A stretch of DNA of 64,000 bases, taken from Podospora pseudocomata. Its lineage: Eukaryota; Ascomycota; Sordariomycetes; Sordariales; Podosporaceae. The notes below the pieces were generated by a model, which ran no database searches, had not been told where the DNA came from, and saw nothing but the letters and a program-made list of their open reading frames with translations. The position numbers were made by a program, and so were the translations under genes. The stretch is taken from the NCBI RefSeq assembly GCF_035222375.1, contig NW_026946363.1:5828001-5892000 (forward strand). Reading direction: 5' to 3'. Within the stretch, counting starts at the first letter, position 1. Each line of letters starts with the position of its first letter. Positions 46,901 through 57,690 of the stretch are shown here, piece after piece.

Positions 46901-47258
46901 AGGGTTCCCGTGCTCGGTGCCAGCGTCGTATGCATGAGTCGCACCGTGTAAGGTATGTTTCAACACGCTCCTTCCAATCAGGAAGCCATGTGCTCGAGCG
47001 CTCTGGCGGGAGTCCCATCAGGAGGCTGAGGTTGTATGATATCTGGAGGCGATGCTTGTAGTCCTCGTTTCGCTTTTTCTTTTCCTCGACGGACACGGCG
47101 CCGCCGCCAGACTCGTCGGGCTCATCGGGAAAGTCGAGGTTCTCATAGTCGGTGAGATCATCGTCGTTTAATTTCGGGCAGCACAGGTGAGCGTCGGGTG
47201 GGAAGTCTTCGAAATCATTGTGCCATTCGATGATGGTCTGTTCGAGATTGCCCTCCAT
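40927..47258 (-). CDS. SEN1: Sen1 RNA/DNA helicase
   Basis: Sen1 is a nuclear SF1B helicase that ends transcription of non-coding RNAs with Nrd1/Nab3-type partners, clears R-loops and limits replication conflicts. Four exons on the minus strand, 46882-47258, 41395-46825, 41052-41330 and 40927-40998, give 2052 aa. The N-terminal 1000+ residues are the helical Sen1 scaffold. Walker A LVQGPPGTGKTKT is near residue 1340, the DEAA box is in VIIDEAAQCVELSALIP, and the last helicase motif reads NVGLTRAKSSLWILG. A Pro/Gln/Gly-rich tail follows, and the last exon ends in the basic ASDPFIRRKPGPRR, probably a nuclear signal. I took ATG 47258; the frame continues upstream only through TTG. Introns are 56, 64 and 53 bp, and the phases agree. 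Confidence 0.96.
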
Positions 47259-48089
47259 GGCTGCGGTTGGCTCGACGAACAACGTCGATGTATCGAACGC
47301 TGTACCGATGTGGTTTATTGAAGATTAGGTCAGGGCAGACCATCCATCGGCAACCTGGTGCTAATACTGTCAAGTTGTTGTAGGGGCATGCAGAGAAGAA
47401 AACCCCCAGAGAAAACCAGGGATATCGGGTCAGAGTCAAAGAGAAAAAGAACCAGCAGTGGAAGCCACGGTCAATCTCTCTAGAAATTTCCTGAGGGAAG
47501 CAAATCTGTGCAATGCCAGGTTCTTCACGTGGCCCTGGGCAGGTGGCAAGCAAAATGCGCTGACCTGCCAAATATTTGCAGTGCGTGGGTGGATTTGATT
47601 GCAGCTTCTGGATTTCTGGGGCAGTCGCGAACTTTGAGAAGTTGATCCCACAGCAAGCGCGTCGTGCCGTCTGTGGGGCACTTTAGGTGGGGCAACAATT
47701 AGAACCCCTGCAAGAGCTTGAGGCTTGAGTGGGTGGGTGACCTAGTGGGGTCCTTTGAACTGTCGTGCCTGTTAACATCACCAACATTTGGTTACTCCGT
47801 AGCACTTCATCACTTCACTTCATCACTTCATCAGATCCAGCACCTTGGGTTGACTGGATGTACACATGAATCATTGGCAAACTATACGCTATCTGGAAGT
47901 TTGAGCCCGTCGTTTCTATATTCCCTATCAACCGATATCATCGGCAACCTTTCGCAACTATGAGAAGCGTCAACATGGTTGAATCAAATGCTCTCTCGCC
48001 GTTTGCAAGCTCATGAAAACCACTGTGTTAATGGCAATGCCACAATCACCCCGCACTGCGATTTAAGCGTCATGATCCATGTCGTCCTT
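47259..48089. other. Intergenic region between Sen1 and the glycosylase gene
   Basis: This is the promoter side of SEN1 and the 3' side of the glycosylase gene. A CACTTCAT-type tandem repeat lies at 47803-47832. No gene was seen. Confidence 0.5.
47803..47832. repeat. CACTTCAT-type short tandem repeat
   Basis: Four imperfect copies of CACTTCAT/CACTTCA in 30 bp, in non-coding sequence. Confidence 0.65.
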
Positions 48090-50609
48090 CTAAATCTCAT
48101 CCTCATCTTCCATATCAACGTCCTGGTCCTCATTCTCTTCCTCGTCAGCATCCTCTCCGTCATCTTCTTCCACACGATCCATGCCTTCATCCACATTAGC
48201 ATCCTCCTCCTCTTGATTGAAACCATCATCACCCTCATCCTCATCCTCATCCTCATCCTCACCCTCCTCCTCCTCCTCCTCCTCCTCCTCCTCCTCCTCC
48301 TCCTCCTCCTCCTCCTCCTCCTCCTCATCATCATCATCATCATCCTCATTGTCCTCGTCAATCTTCCCGTTTTCTTCGTCCTCCTCAACTTCATCCTCCT
48401 CCTCATTGGCCATCTCCTCTTTGCTGACCTTCTCCTCCTCATTGTCCTTCTCCTCCTCGTCAGCCATCTGCTCTGGGCCATGCTGCTCCTCATCTTCATC
48501 GTCTGTGCCTTCATCTTCAAATTCCTCTCCCTTGACAGCAACCGAATCTTCCGAATCCTCGTCCTGTTCTGCTTTCTTTCTCATCTTTCTCGGTTTCTTG
48601 GGCGCCGGTGGCTTAGCATCGTCTTTGCTTCGATCAAGCAAATGTTCAAGCGGGCAATCGGGGGCCCCAAGCCAGTCCTTGGTGCCAGGCTTGGTGTTCT
48701 TCCTGCATTTGAAGCAGGTCTGTCCATGACGAATAAATAACTGGTGTAGCCCGTATTTTAAATGGTCCGGCACCATAAAATCTCCATGGCGAAAGACATT
48801 GTCAGGGTCAGCCTTGACTGGCGTCCAACCAAGCCAGCGGCAAAACTTATGAACATGGGTATCGACAGCAAAGCACGGCATGCGCAGGCAAAAGAGTGAG
48901 ACGCAGGCGGCTGTCTTGATGCCAATTCCAGGAAAGCTCACAAACTTTTCCATCGCTTGGTCTTTGGTCATGGCGTGCATGTAGTCGAGCGAAAGAAGAT
49001 CGGGGGGAGTGCCATCCTTGTCAGTGTTTTCGGCAGTGCCAGCCTGCTTCATGCGCTCAAGGTTCTCCTCATACACTTTGTCCAGGATTAACTTGATGTG
49101 TTGAGCTTTCTTGGGGCCATTGCCAGAGATTCTGATCGAGTTCACCAGGGCTTGGGGCGATGAAACCCGCACCTTCTCCCAATCAATACTACCCGCACCG
49201 CTTCCCTCTGTACGAATCCCAAAATCTTTCCCCAAATTTCTGATCGCTGCATCAGCCATGGCCATCAAAGTATTGCCGCTGATGAGTGTACGTAAAAGAG
49301 CGTCAAGGACACAAGGTACCTCACCGCAACCAGCAATTTCCAGAGAGGCTGTGGGGATTCTGTCCGGCTGTTTAACCTCCCCGTGCATCTCCGTCAGGAT
49401 CCTGTGAACCTCTTCGCAGGCCTCGGGGCTGGGGACTCTTCTGTAGGGATATGGGCTGAAACCGGGCGTCAACCCGTAAGGATTGTTTTGGCCACGCTTG
49501 ACTTGGGTTCTGTAGTCGGGATTCAGAATCTGTGAGGCATCCACCACAATCTTCCCCAGACTTTTGGTGACGAGGTTGTCCTTCAAGGTGGCGCCTTTGA
49601 AGATGATGAGCTTTCGAGTAGTCGCAACAATGCTGGTCTTTTCCTCAGCGACTTCCTCCTTTTTGGTAACAACAAGGGTCTGCTCTGGGATCTTTTCCTC
49701 ATACTTGACCACTGTTTGGGCGGTGACGGCAGTACGGGAACGAGTAACCCGGCCAATGATCTCTTCTTGGTGTGTGACATGCAGGTTCTGGTCAACAGTC
49801 TCGGGGTCACCGGCAACTGTTTCTGCCTCCGTGATCCTTGAGGCAGTTTCGACAGCTACTTCCTGCTTAACATCTACTTCCAGCTGACTGGATGTCTCTG
49901 ATTTGCTGTCTTCTTTTGAAGGGGCTTTGGCTTTGGTGACACGATAGCCAATGCGTTTTTGTCTGGCTGCAGTCTTTGGAGCTGCTTTTCTGGGGGCAGC
50001 CTTTCTGCCAGCTGCTTTTCTTGGGGCAGCTCTTTCAGACGGAGATTTGATTGAAGGCTGAGCACTCGCGGAAGGTGAGGTTGGTGGCGTCAAAGCGATC
50101 TCGGGATCTGGGACGGCGGGGTGTTCGTCCGTCTGGAGTTGATCTGCCGAATTGTCTTCAGAAATGGGCTCGGGTTCACTGCCCACTGAAGTCTTCTCGG
50201 TCGCATCTAGGGCAACAGCTGGATTCTGCGTGACCAAACCCATACCATGGGGAAGAACCCAACCACCTTTGATAGGCTGAGCGGTCTTCTTGGTCCGACG
50301 TGTGCGTTTCGCAGGAGTCTTGGTAGCCGACGGTTCAGCCAACGTCGCTTCAAACTTGCGCTTAGGGGTGGCAATGTCTGGGGGGGTGATAGGCTCAGTC
50401 GATGAGGCAGCGGGAGAATGCGCTGGAGACTTTGCAGGCACTGAATTGCTAGGGGGGGCGAGTGGGACAAGAAGTGAAACTCCCGCAATCACAGCATTGT
50501 CTTCAGCGCCGGTCGGAGTTTCTCTGGTCGTCTGGAGAATTGGAACAAGAGGGCCTTCGGCCGCTGCCGCAGCTTGGGCAGCTCGTCTTGCTGCCCCGCG
50601 AGTCCGCAT
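48090..50609 (-). CDS. HhH-GPD superfamily DNA glycosylase with long acidic tail
   Basis: A single exon, 839 aa from the ATG before RTRGAARRAAQ. The frame reaches 50639 only through TTG. A helix-hairpin-helix FPGIGIKTAACVSLFCLRMP is followed by VDTHVHKFCRWLGW, so Lys565 and Asp583 match the catalytic Lys and Asp of endonuclease III with the same 18-residue spacing. This supports a bifunctional base-excision glycosylase/lyase. Iron-sulphur cysteines are only partly present (CFKC, then one Cys in APDCPLEH), unlike the usual C-x6-C-x2-C-x5-C, so the cluster may be missing or altered. The first 330 residues are basic/Ala-rich (AAPRKAAGRKAAPRK), histone-tail-like, probably DNA-binding. The last 150 residues are almost all Glu/Asp. 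Substrate (oxidised or methylated base) is unknown. Confidence 0.88.
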   Translation of the reverse strand: MRTRGAARRAAQAAAAAEGPLVPILQTTRETPTGAEDNAVIAGVSLLVPLAPPSNSVPAKSPAHSPAASSTEPITPPDIATPKRKFEATLAEPSATKTPAKRTRRTKKTAQPIKGGWVLPHGMGLVTQNPAVALDATEKTSVGSEPEPISEDNSADQLQTDEHPAVPDPEIALTPPTSPSASAQPSIKSPSERAAPRKAAGRKAAPRKAAPKTAARQKRIGYRVTKAKAPSKEDSKSETSSQLEVDVKQEVAVETASRITEAETVAGDPETVDQNLHVTHQEEIIGRVTRSRTAVTAQTVVKYEEKIPEQTLVVTKKEEVAEEKTSIVATTRKLIIFKGATLKDNLVTKSLGKIVVDASQILNPDYRTQVKRGQNNPYGLTPGFSPYPYRRVPSPEACEEVHRILTEMHGEVKQPDRIPTASLEIAGCGEVPCVLDALLRTLISGNTLMAMADAAIRNLGKDFGIRTEGSGAGSIDWEKVRVSSPQALVNSIRISGNGPKKAQHIKLILDKVYEENLERMKQAGTAENTDKDGTPPDLLSLDYMHAMTKDQAMEKFVSFPGIGIKTAACVSLFCLRMPCFAVDTHVHKFCRWLGWTPVKADPDNVFRHGDFMVPDHLKYGLHQLFIRHGQTCFKCRKNTKPGTKDWLGAPDCPLEHLLDRSKDDAKPPAPKKPRKMRKKAEQDEDSEDSVAVKGEEFEDEGTDDEDEEQHGPEQMADEEEKDNEEEKVSKEEMANEEEDEVEEDEENGKIDEDNEDDDDDDEEEEEEEEEEEEEEEEEEEEEGEDEDEDEDEGDDGFNQEEEDANVDEGMDRVEEDDGEDADEEENEDQDVDMEDEDEI
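48262..48348. repeat. (CTC)n/(CAT)n repeat coding for acidic tail
   Basis: A long CTC then CAT tract gives uninterrupted glutamate followed by aspartate runs in the minus-strand glycosylase. This is a likely site of length variation between strains. Confidence 0.9.
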
Positions 50610-53526
50610 GGTGATGATGATACGTGAGAGAATTGACAAGTTGTTGCGAAGACTAAGAAGAGAAGGTCAGCACGAGATCGAGGAGTGTTGCATAAAGTTT
50701 TCATACATGTATTGATAGGCTTTTGTGAGACTTGTGTTCGTCGAGATGCCTGGTCGGTTTGCCCGATAGAGCTTCGCTGTGCTCGATATTCCCACTCAGG
50801 GGTATGTGAGAAGTCTCTGAGGCAAGAGAAAGGGAGGAAGTTTTCACAACCCCTCCAGGAGTGAGAGAACTCAAGATGTATAGACCGATAAGAAACAGGT
50901 CCTGTAAATCCCAGAGCAAATCGGCCGCCCCACCTGCCGTGAGATGGCTTGCCCGATAAAGCTTTGTTCTTTCCGTCCGAGACCAAATTCACCAGCCAGA
51001 TTACCGCCGAGAGTAGCGGTATTACAGTGCGGCTGATACTACAGAGCTTTCATTCAGGAGTGGCTAGGCAGGAGAGATAAGGTACAAAACATCGGACGGA
51101 CCTGGGTTCTCGGCCAGTTGTTGGTAGAAGCTGGATCTCTATTGTGAATACAGGCAGGAGCGAGGGCTTCCACAAGATAACAAGATGGAAAGCCCTTCGA
51201 AGCACTGAGAATACCCGTCGAAAGCCATGGACGGAATTTGAGCCTGCTTGCCCGGTGGTGGGAGTATGGTATATAGAAGAGTACTGGTGGTTCAAATGTC
51301 TGGAGTAGGGGGCCAATGTGTCGTGTATGTTGGGCCTTGAAGCATGAATCCGGCGCAGGAAGATGTCATCTGAAGTCTGAATAGTCTTCCTATGACTTGA
51401 AAATGGTGTGTAATCAACTTTGTGGTGAATGTTCCTTTACTCTCTCTAAAGCACACACCAACCCGAGCTGCTGAAGTCACGAGATGGAATGAGACATGCA
51501 AGTAGATCCAAGGCCATGACAAATCACCACGCTAAACAGCCGGCCGCCCAATATCAGCTGCGCGACCTGAGAGAGACCAAAGATTACCCACAATTGATAC
51601 TGGCTGGGGCTACCTTCTTTTGAAGCATTGGGTAGCTTAACAATCATATGGCAAACAATGGTAAATTGACATGGTGAATCGATCATGTTATTATTCTACT
51701 CTTTGATGGGAGTCATAATTACTTAATACAACATCGTCTGAACCTGAACAAAATCTGTTAGTCAAATGGCCAACACATCGAAGTGGTACAAAGGTGTGAT
51801 TTTGTATGTTGTTCAGCAATGGATATTTTCTCCGCACAAACAGTCTCGGCAGTCAAGGTTTTGTCATATCGTAAAGTCATCAGGCAACAAGGAAAATGTC
51901 ATAGAGAGGGTGACTTACTCAAAGATTATTTATATTGTCGGTGTGTGTGACATCGGATTCCGTGAACTGGGTGAGGATGGGTGAGGATAGCAAAGAAAGT
52001 TGAAGCAATTTTCAAGCTCCAAAATTGCTGCAGGCTGCGAGGAATTATTTTTCTTGGGTGGAGCATGCGGAAAGCCGGGAACAGTTTCCCCGTGCACTCC
52101 ACTCAAGCTGAAACAACCCTAACCCATTGGTCTTCCCAGTGACGTAACCAACTAAGTTCTGGATCTGTTGACAAACATCAGCCCCTGAATGCGGCTATCT
52201 TCAAATTCCGCAGCGGCACAAGTTGTGGAACATGGTTTGCCATAGAGTAATGATACTGACCGGATATCTGAGCTATCTATCTTCTTTCTGTGATACACCT
52301 TCTCTTTTTCGTGGCTGCCCTGAAGCGGGAAATTGCCCACCCCTTGCCGACGCTCAGACCATATCACGCTGCTCCGACAACCACTTCCACCACTTCGACA
52401 CAGGTGGATGGCTCACCGGTTGTCCTTGTCTGAGACCCTCACTTTACCCTAAAATGGAAATATCGACATCTTGTTGATAAAGAGCACAGCAGATGGCCAT
52501 GATCTTTGATTGTCCCAATGAGTTTGATACAGTGGAGGTGGGGGAAGCGGCCCATCTTATGGCGGCCGACCCCCTACCGAGCTCTTCCGCAACATCATGG
52601 GAATTATGACAGAACGTTCCGTCACAGTGATGCTCTTACTAGTTCAAATAACCTTGAGCTAGTAGGGTTTCCTTCACGGAGCTATGAAGTTCACTATTCA
52701 AGCATCCAGGTCCAATTTGCTGAGAGACTCTCCCTATCACTGACCTTCCCAGCTCCAAATGCCCTACGGACTCAGCAAGTGAGCCGACCCCTGTTGAGTA
52801 CTCCGTCGTCGAACCAACCCAGATACAATTCTACGACTTTGCGACTCGAGCACTTCCTGCCTCACCACCCCTCAAAATCACTGACCACTCAGCTTCGCCC
52901 ACCAAATCCTCATCTGCGTCCATTTCACCACCGCTCAGCACACTGCCCTGCCAGCAGCCTTGCCTTTTACAAGTCCATATCTCTGGTAAGAAAGTTTCTG
53001 GCAGATTCGCTTCCTTATCACACAATCTGGAAGTCCAAGCTCCCGCTCTGGATCAGTATCTGTCGAGCAAGCAAATGTGTGAGTGGGCTAGCGGTTGCCC
53101 TTATCCTTCTTGCTCCTTCTTCCCATTCACTTCTTATTGTGCCGCGCCTTTCACTATCAAGTGAATAAGAGATAAGGGCCTTTTTCTTTGCAGTCAATAG
53201 GACCCCAACAATTATTTATTGTTTGCTCTCCTCGACCGAAAGCACCGCTATATATTTGCCTCCCCCCCCCCCAAAACAAAAGACTTTTAAGTAGCAGCCG
53301 ATCTTCTCAATTCCGATTTTCGAGCTTCCTTCTCTGACAACCAAAAGCAGCTATAAGGGCAGATCAAGCATTAGAGCTCCCTTTCTGACTTGTAAGCTAT
53401 CGTTTCAAGACTCCGCTTCATTTTCGGTACCCTCAACTGACCCAGCTGAACAGCCGTCATAGACCTTTAGCCCCTTAGAGTACTCACTTGTCACAATTGT
53501 CAAGTTGTTGTTACTCGCACAAAAAA
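50610..53526. other. Longest gene-free region, 2.9 kb, between glycosylase and RID
   Basis: A few short frames look faintly coding; for example an ATG near 52500 opens MIFDCPNEFDTVEVGEAA for about 36 codons. Nothing reaches family recognition. A telobox-like AACCCTAACCC lies at 52115-52125 and an 11-C run at 53262-53272. The right end is the RID promoter/leader. I saw no clear repeat boundaries. Confidence 0.45.
52115..52125. promoter_or_regulatory. Telobox-like AACCCTAACCC
   Basis: Nearly two telomere units in reverse orientation, within the long upstream region of RID. It is the second such site in the window. Function is inferred only. Confidence 0.4.
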
Positions 53527-55785
53527 ATGGCCGAAATCTACAACCCGGGGTCGGTGTCACAGCCACTCGTGATTGATGACGACGATGGCTATGAGTCGTT
53601 GTCAGGTATCAAGCATGAGCTTGAGGAGGGTCATCTTCTTCTCGAAGAAAGATTCGATGTCGACGATGTTTTCGAAGTCGACGAGTACGGCAACGAGGTC
53701 AACCCTTTTGAGGAGTTGGACCAGGAGTACCGGGCCGAGGGCCGACTGGAGGGCGACTTGTACGAGGTAATTGACCTTACCGAAGATGCCGACGACAACG
53801 CGGCAACTTCACGGCCAAGGACGGCGACAGCCAGCGATGAGGACATTCTCCAATACTGGACACTGGACGACGGGCTTCTTCTTACGCCACACATGACGGT
53901 GGAGCTCCGACCTTCCGTGGACCAAGAGGCAATCGAGTTTCTCCGTATCCTCTCCATCGTGAAGATTACCGAGCCTGAACGAACTTTCGTCGTGCTCCGC
54001 GGCTGGGGCTTCCGCAGGAGCCGGAACTTCCAAGGCTGCCTCCCCAAGAAGCTGAACGAGGTTTGCTTGATCGCCAAGATGAAAACCTCAGACAAGCGGG
54101 GTTGGAAGGAGCAAGCCCTCATCGACGTGGATCCCAGGCAGGTGATGATGCTCAGGGATCTCCGGATGACCAATGCCGACTTCCCAGATTACCGGTTCAA
54201 CGCTAACGAATATCACCGGCTGGGCAAGGAGATGATCAAGGAGTCTGGGCCTCTCGTCTGCCGGTGGAGGAAAGAGGAGCACCGCCATCCGAGGACGAAA
54301 ACCGCCTGCGAGTTCGCCTTTGTCAGGCTAAGCGAGGATGAGGTTGATGACCGATACCGAGTGAAGGACGCACAGATGGTGAACAGGTGGAGAGGGGGTG
54401 TTGTCCCTGGTGGCTCACACATCCCCAACCGGGACAGCCCCGGTCTAGTTCTCGACCTCGAGGACGAAGGGTCAGAACAGGCCAGTGATCTCCAGCCCGG
54501 GCAGCGCTATACTGCCGCGGATATTTTCGCCGGTGCGGGTGGCGCCTCTCGGGGTATCGAGCGCTCCGGTTGCCGACTTCTGTTTTCTCTCGACCACTGG
54601 GAGCCCGCCGCGAGGTCCCTCCGTCGCAATTTCCCCGGCACGCATATCTACCAAAAAGAGGTAACCGACTTTGTGACCGAAGATCTCCCGCCCGAGCATT
54701 CCTACCCGGACATCCTCCACCTCTCCCCTCCGTGTCAGTTCTGGTCCCCGGCTCACACCGTCGCCGGGAAAGATGACGAGAAGAACATCGCTGTCCTCTT
54801 CAGCTGCACCGACCTCATCAAGAAGCTCCGCCCCAGGGTTTTCACGGTGGAGCAAACATTCGGTCTCGTCCACGATCGTTTCCGTCTGTATTTCCACACC
54901 TTCCTGCAAGGTTTCACCTCGCACGGGTACTCCCTCAGGTACAAAATCCTCCACCTGAACCAGTACGGCCTCGCCCAAACCCGTCGCCGGCTGGTCATCA
55001 TCGGTGCTGGGCCAGGCGAGAAGCTTCCCCCGTTTCCTCCCCCTACCCACTCCAAAACACCCGAGGTCGACGGCCTGAAGCCTGTCGTGACCCCCTACCA
55101 AGCGTTGTTGGCGATCAAGCGTATCAAAAGCGGCCATCCGATGCACAATCTGGCCACCGTTCATCGGTTTGACCCGCCCAAGCGCCCTTGGGATCCGAGC
55201 AAGCCGGTCAACACGATCACCTGCTCTGGCGGCCAGAATTACCACTGGTTGGGGGAGAGGCAATTCACTGATCTGGAATATGCTGTGCTGCAGGGGTTTC
55301 CACGCTGGCATCAGTTTTCCGAAACCAATGTCAAGAAGCAGATCGGCAATGCTTTCGCGCCGTCGGTGGTGAGGGTGCTATACGAGCATCTCATCCGCTT
55401 TTTGAGGAAGCAGGACGGGGTGGCTGGCAGCAACTTACCTCCTTCGTCCTCGTCGGGTGACAGTTCCCCTATTGCAATCCCAGACTCGGACGAGGAGAGG
55501 GACGAGCTCCAGTTTCTGGGCCTGGGGGGCCTGGGCACAAAGGACCAGCCGATGAAGTTGGATGATGAGGAGGTGGAGTACCTGGGGGAGTCCGCGAGGG
55601 GGTGGTCAGCAACGATGACTGGACGGTGGGACGGAGGGAGGGAGGGGGTTGGCAGGCGGGCGAGGTGTGAGGCCCGGGGGTATGAAGTTGATACGGACGG
55701 GTGGCCGGAGTATAGGGAGGAGGACTTTATGGAGTTGGATGCGGGGACGATGCAGGACCCAGTGGTTATTGATTGGGAGACGTGA
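53527..55785 (+). CDS. rid: RID/Masc1-type DNA cytosine methyltransferase (RIP methyltransferase)
   Basis: RID (Neurospora) and Masc1 (Ascobolus) are fungus-specific C5-methyltransferase-like proteins needed for repeat-induced point mutation or premeiotic methylation. They act in sexual-cycle nuclei on duplicated DNA. A single exon gives 752 aa from ATG 53527. The N-terminus is acidic (DDDDGYE, EVIDLTEDADD), then a BAH-like region (about residues 100-290). The catalytic domain follows: motif I ADIFAGAGGASRGIE from about 331, motif IV SPPCQFWSPAHT with Cys403, motif VI reading EQT at 442-444 instead of the usual ENV, motif VIII QTRRR at 484-488, and motif X near QIGNAFAP. The EQT change is typical of the RID/Masc1 group. 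No damage is seen, so the organism probably can do RIP, or could recently. Confidence 0.95.
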   Translation: MAEIYNPGSVSQPLVIDDDDGYESLSGIKHELEEGHLLLEERFDVDDVFEVDEYGNEVNPFEELDQEYRAEGRLEGDLYEVIDLTEDADDNAATSRPRTATASDEDILQYWTLDDGLLLTPHMTVELRPSVDQEAIEFLRILSIVKITEPERTFVVLRGWGFRRSRNFQGCLPKKLNEVCLIAKMKTSDKRGWKEQALIDVDPRQVMMLRDLRMTNADFPDYRFNANEYHRLGKEMIKESGPLVCRWRKEEHRHPRTKTACEFAFVRLSEDEVDDRYRVKDAQMVNRWRGGVVPGGSHIPNRDSPGLVLDLEDEGSEQASDLQPGQRYTAADIFAGAGGASRGIERSGCRLLFSLDHWEPAARSLRRNFPGTHIYQKEVTDFVTEDLPPEHSYPDILHLSPPCQFWSPAHTVAGKDDEKNIAVLFSCTDLIKKLRPRVFTVEQTFGLVHDRFRLYFHTFLQGFTSHGYSLRYKILHLNQYGLAQTRRRLVIIGAGPGEKLPPFPPPTHSKTPEVDGLKPVVTPYQALLAIKRIKSGHPMHNLATVHRFDPPKRPWDPSKPVNTITCSGGQNYHWLGERQFTDLEYAVLQGFPRWHQFSETNVKKQIGNAFAPSVVRVLYEHLIRFLRKQDGVAGSNLPPSSSSGDSSPIAIPDSDEERDELQFLGLGGLGTKDQPMKLDDEEVEYLGESARGWSATMTGRWDGGREGVGRRARCEARGYEVDTDGWPEYREEDFMELDAGTMQDPVVIDWET

Positions 55786-56395
55786 TTGACTTTTGGCAGG
55801 AGAGTGGATTTGTCTGAGTGTTGTACATAGAGCCTATTCTTTCAACAAGCTGGCATGTTATTGGCGATCTTATGAAGCAAGGAGTTACGCGGGTAGGCTG
55901 GATGTTTGTCATGAGCGAGGAGTCGGGTGGGAGGAGGTTTTGAGGTTTGTGGTCTCTTAAGCTGTCATTGTATTTTATGTCAGGCAAGCGAGCATCAAAG
56001 TACAGCATTTCCATTGGTACAGGCAGAGTCCGTAAACACAGTATGTACTCTATTCCTCTTGTATTGTACTACAAATCTCAGCTCGCTACGGTGACATGTT
56101 CAATCTTGGCCCAACTGCCACCCATCAACTTTTCCTACGCCCAAAGTATCAGCGGCATTACCTCTTTTCTCCAAACCGACCCCTGAACTAATGTTCAACA
56201 GACGAAGCATGCCTGTCCTCTGAATGTGAACACTCGCCAAAACTCCTGCCGCTTCCCAAACTGGCTACCCAAGAAACCCGAGACACCGCCAACACAAACT
56301 TCCCAAAGTTCAATATCCCAAACCAAGACACCAAAGACAAGAAGAAAGCAAATACAGCATATCTTAATCAAAGCTACCCCTGTTCGGAATTTGGC
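55786..56395. other. Intergenic region between convergent RID and EAF genes
   Basis: This is 610 bp of 3' sequence from both genes. No gene or repeat was seen. Confidence 0.55.
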
Positions 56396-57690
56396 TCACT
56401 CCTCCTCGCTTACCTCACTCTCGTTACCTCTGTCGTTCTCATCCATCTCCCCAAAGGCTGCCTCAAGCTCCGCCTCCAAATCACCCTGCATCGGATCCAC
56501 CTCGGCTTCCTCATCTTCATCTGACGAGCCCACATCAAAAGTGTACTTTTCAGGCTCCTCCACCGGCACTCTAGGCTGAGAATCGTAGCTCGAAACCGGA
56601 GCACTCGGGGCCGGCGCCACCTCCTCAAAATCATATTCCTCATCCTCGTCTGACTCCTCGCGAAGTTGCTGAAAGTGCCGGAAGTCTTCCTCGTGATTAT
56701 GCTCTTCCTCTTCTTCGTAGGCGCCCTTGCCAAACTCTGAAAAGCGTCTATTGAGGGACGCAGCAGGCTGGAAAGTCGAAGGCGGTGGGGGCTTGGCGTC
56801 GGGATATTCGATTGTGAGACCAAAATCATCGTCGTCGTCGTCCTCATCATCCTCGTCATCATCGACTTTCTTCTTTGGTGGTGGTGCTTCACGCTTCTTC
56901 TCAGAAACAGATGGCATGGGAAGAGATGGTGCGGCGGGCGGGGCGGCGTTGGGATCCGGTAGAAAGAGAGCTTCCGCCCCCTTCTTTTCCACTTTGCCCT
57001 TTCCTTTACCCTTGGCCTCTGGCGTATTCTTTGCTGCTGGTGTGTTCTTGGCCGCGGCGCCTCTGGCTGCCGGCTTGGCCTTGGCTGGAGGGTCTTCTTT
57101 GAGTCTGGATGCCGCCGCTTTCGAGGCTGCCGCCTTGCCCTTCGCTTGTGTTGGCGGCGGCTTGGAACCAGAGGCAGCAGATGAACCGCCATTCTTGATC
57201 TCCAGTTGGGGGAACTTCTCTCGTAATGTTTCCACGTTATCCGTTGGCGTCCTTGTCAGATTCATGTGGAACATGGAATCGACGCGGTGCAGTATGAAGG
57301 CCTGGCGCGTGGGATCGAATATGAGGGTATAGTTGTTGTCTTCGGCGGTTCGTACGCCATTGTATTGATATCTGTCGCCCTTGTCGTCGAAGCCAATGTT
57401 GTAGGAACCGTCTTTGGCGGACTTCTTGAGATGGGCCGTGTTCGGAGCTGTGTCTGACGAGAGCGTTGGTCGGTGGTTATCTGCAAACGAGATATTGTTA
57501 GCACGATTGGTGGTAAACGCACGCTGCTGTGTCGGGTGGCTGCCTTGCTGAACCAGACCAGCAGAGTAGGGGTCTTTTGGTTCCGCTTACACCGAATGCC
57601 TGTGTATGTTTCCTTGGATGGCTTCCCCAGGAGCTCAGGACTGAGGATTACTGGGTATTTTCCCACCTTTGTGGGGTCGATAGCGGCCAT
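56396..57690 (-). CDS. EAF-domain RNA polymerase II elongation factor
   Basis: EAF proteins partner with ELL to stimulate Pol II elongation; fungi such as fission yeast have the ell1/eaf1 pair. Two exons, 57591-57690 and 56396-57480, with a 110-bp intron give 394 aa. The EAF domain is about residues 1-125: KVGKYPVILSPELLGKPSKE, then YNHRP, GSYNIGFDDKGDRYQYNGVR and DSMFHMNLTRTPTD. The rest is Ala/Pro/Lys-rich, then strongly acidic, as expected for an EAF transactivation tail ending EVSEEE. The model splice (GGT|GTAAGC, CAG|AT) keeps the frame and gives RYNHRPTL. I chose the ATG at 57690 over one 9 bp upstream because it matches the family start MAAIDP. Confidence 0.9.

Noticed and set aside
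54472-55311. 279-codon minus-strand frame opposite the RID catalytic domain
   Set aside because: Antisense shadow of a GC-rich coding region; the RID motifs are on the plus strand.
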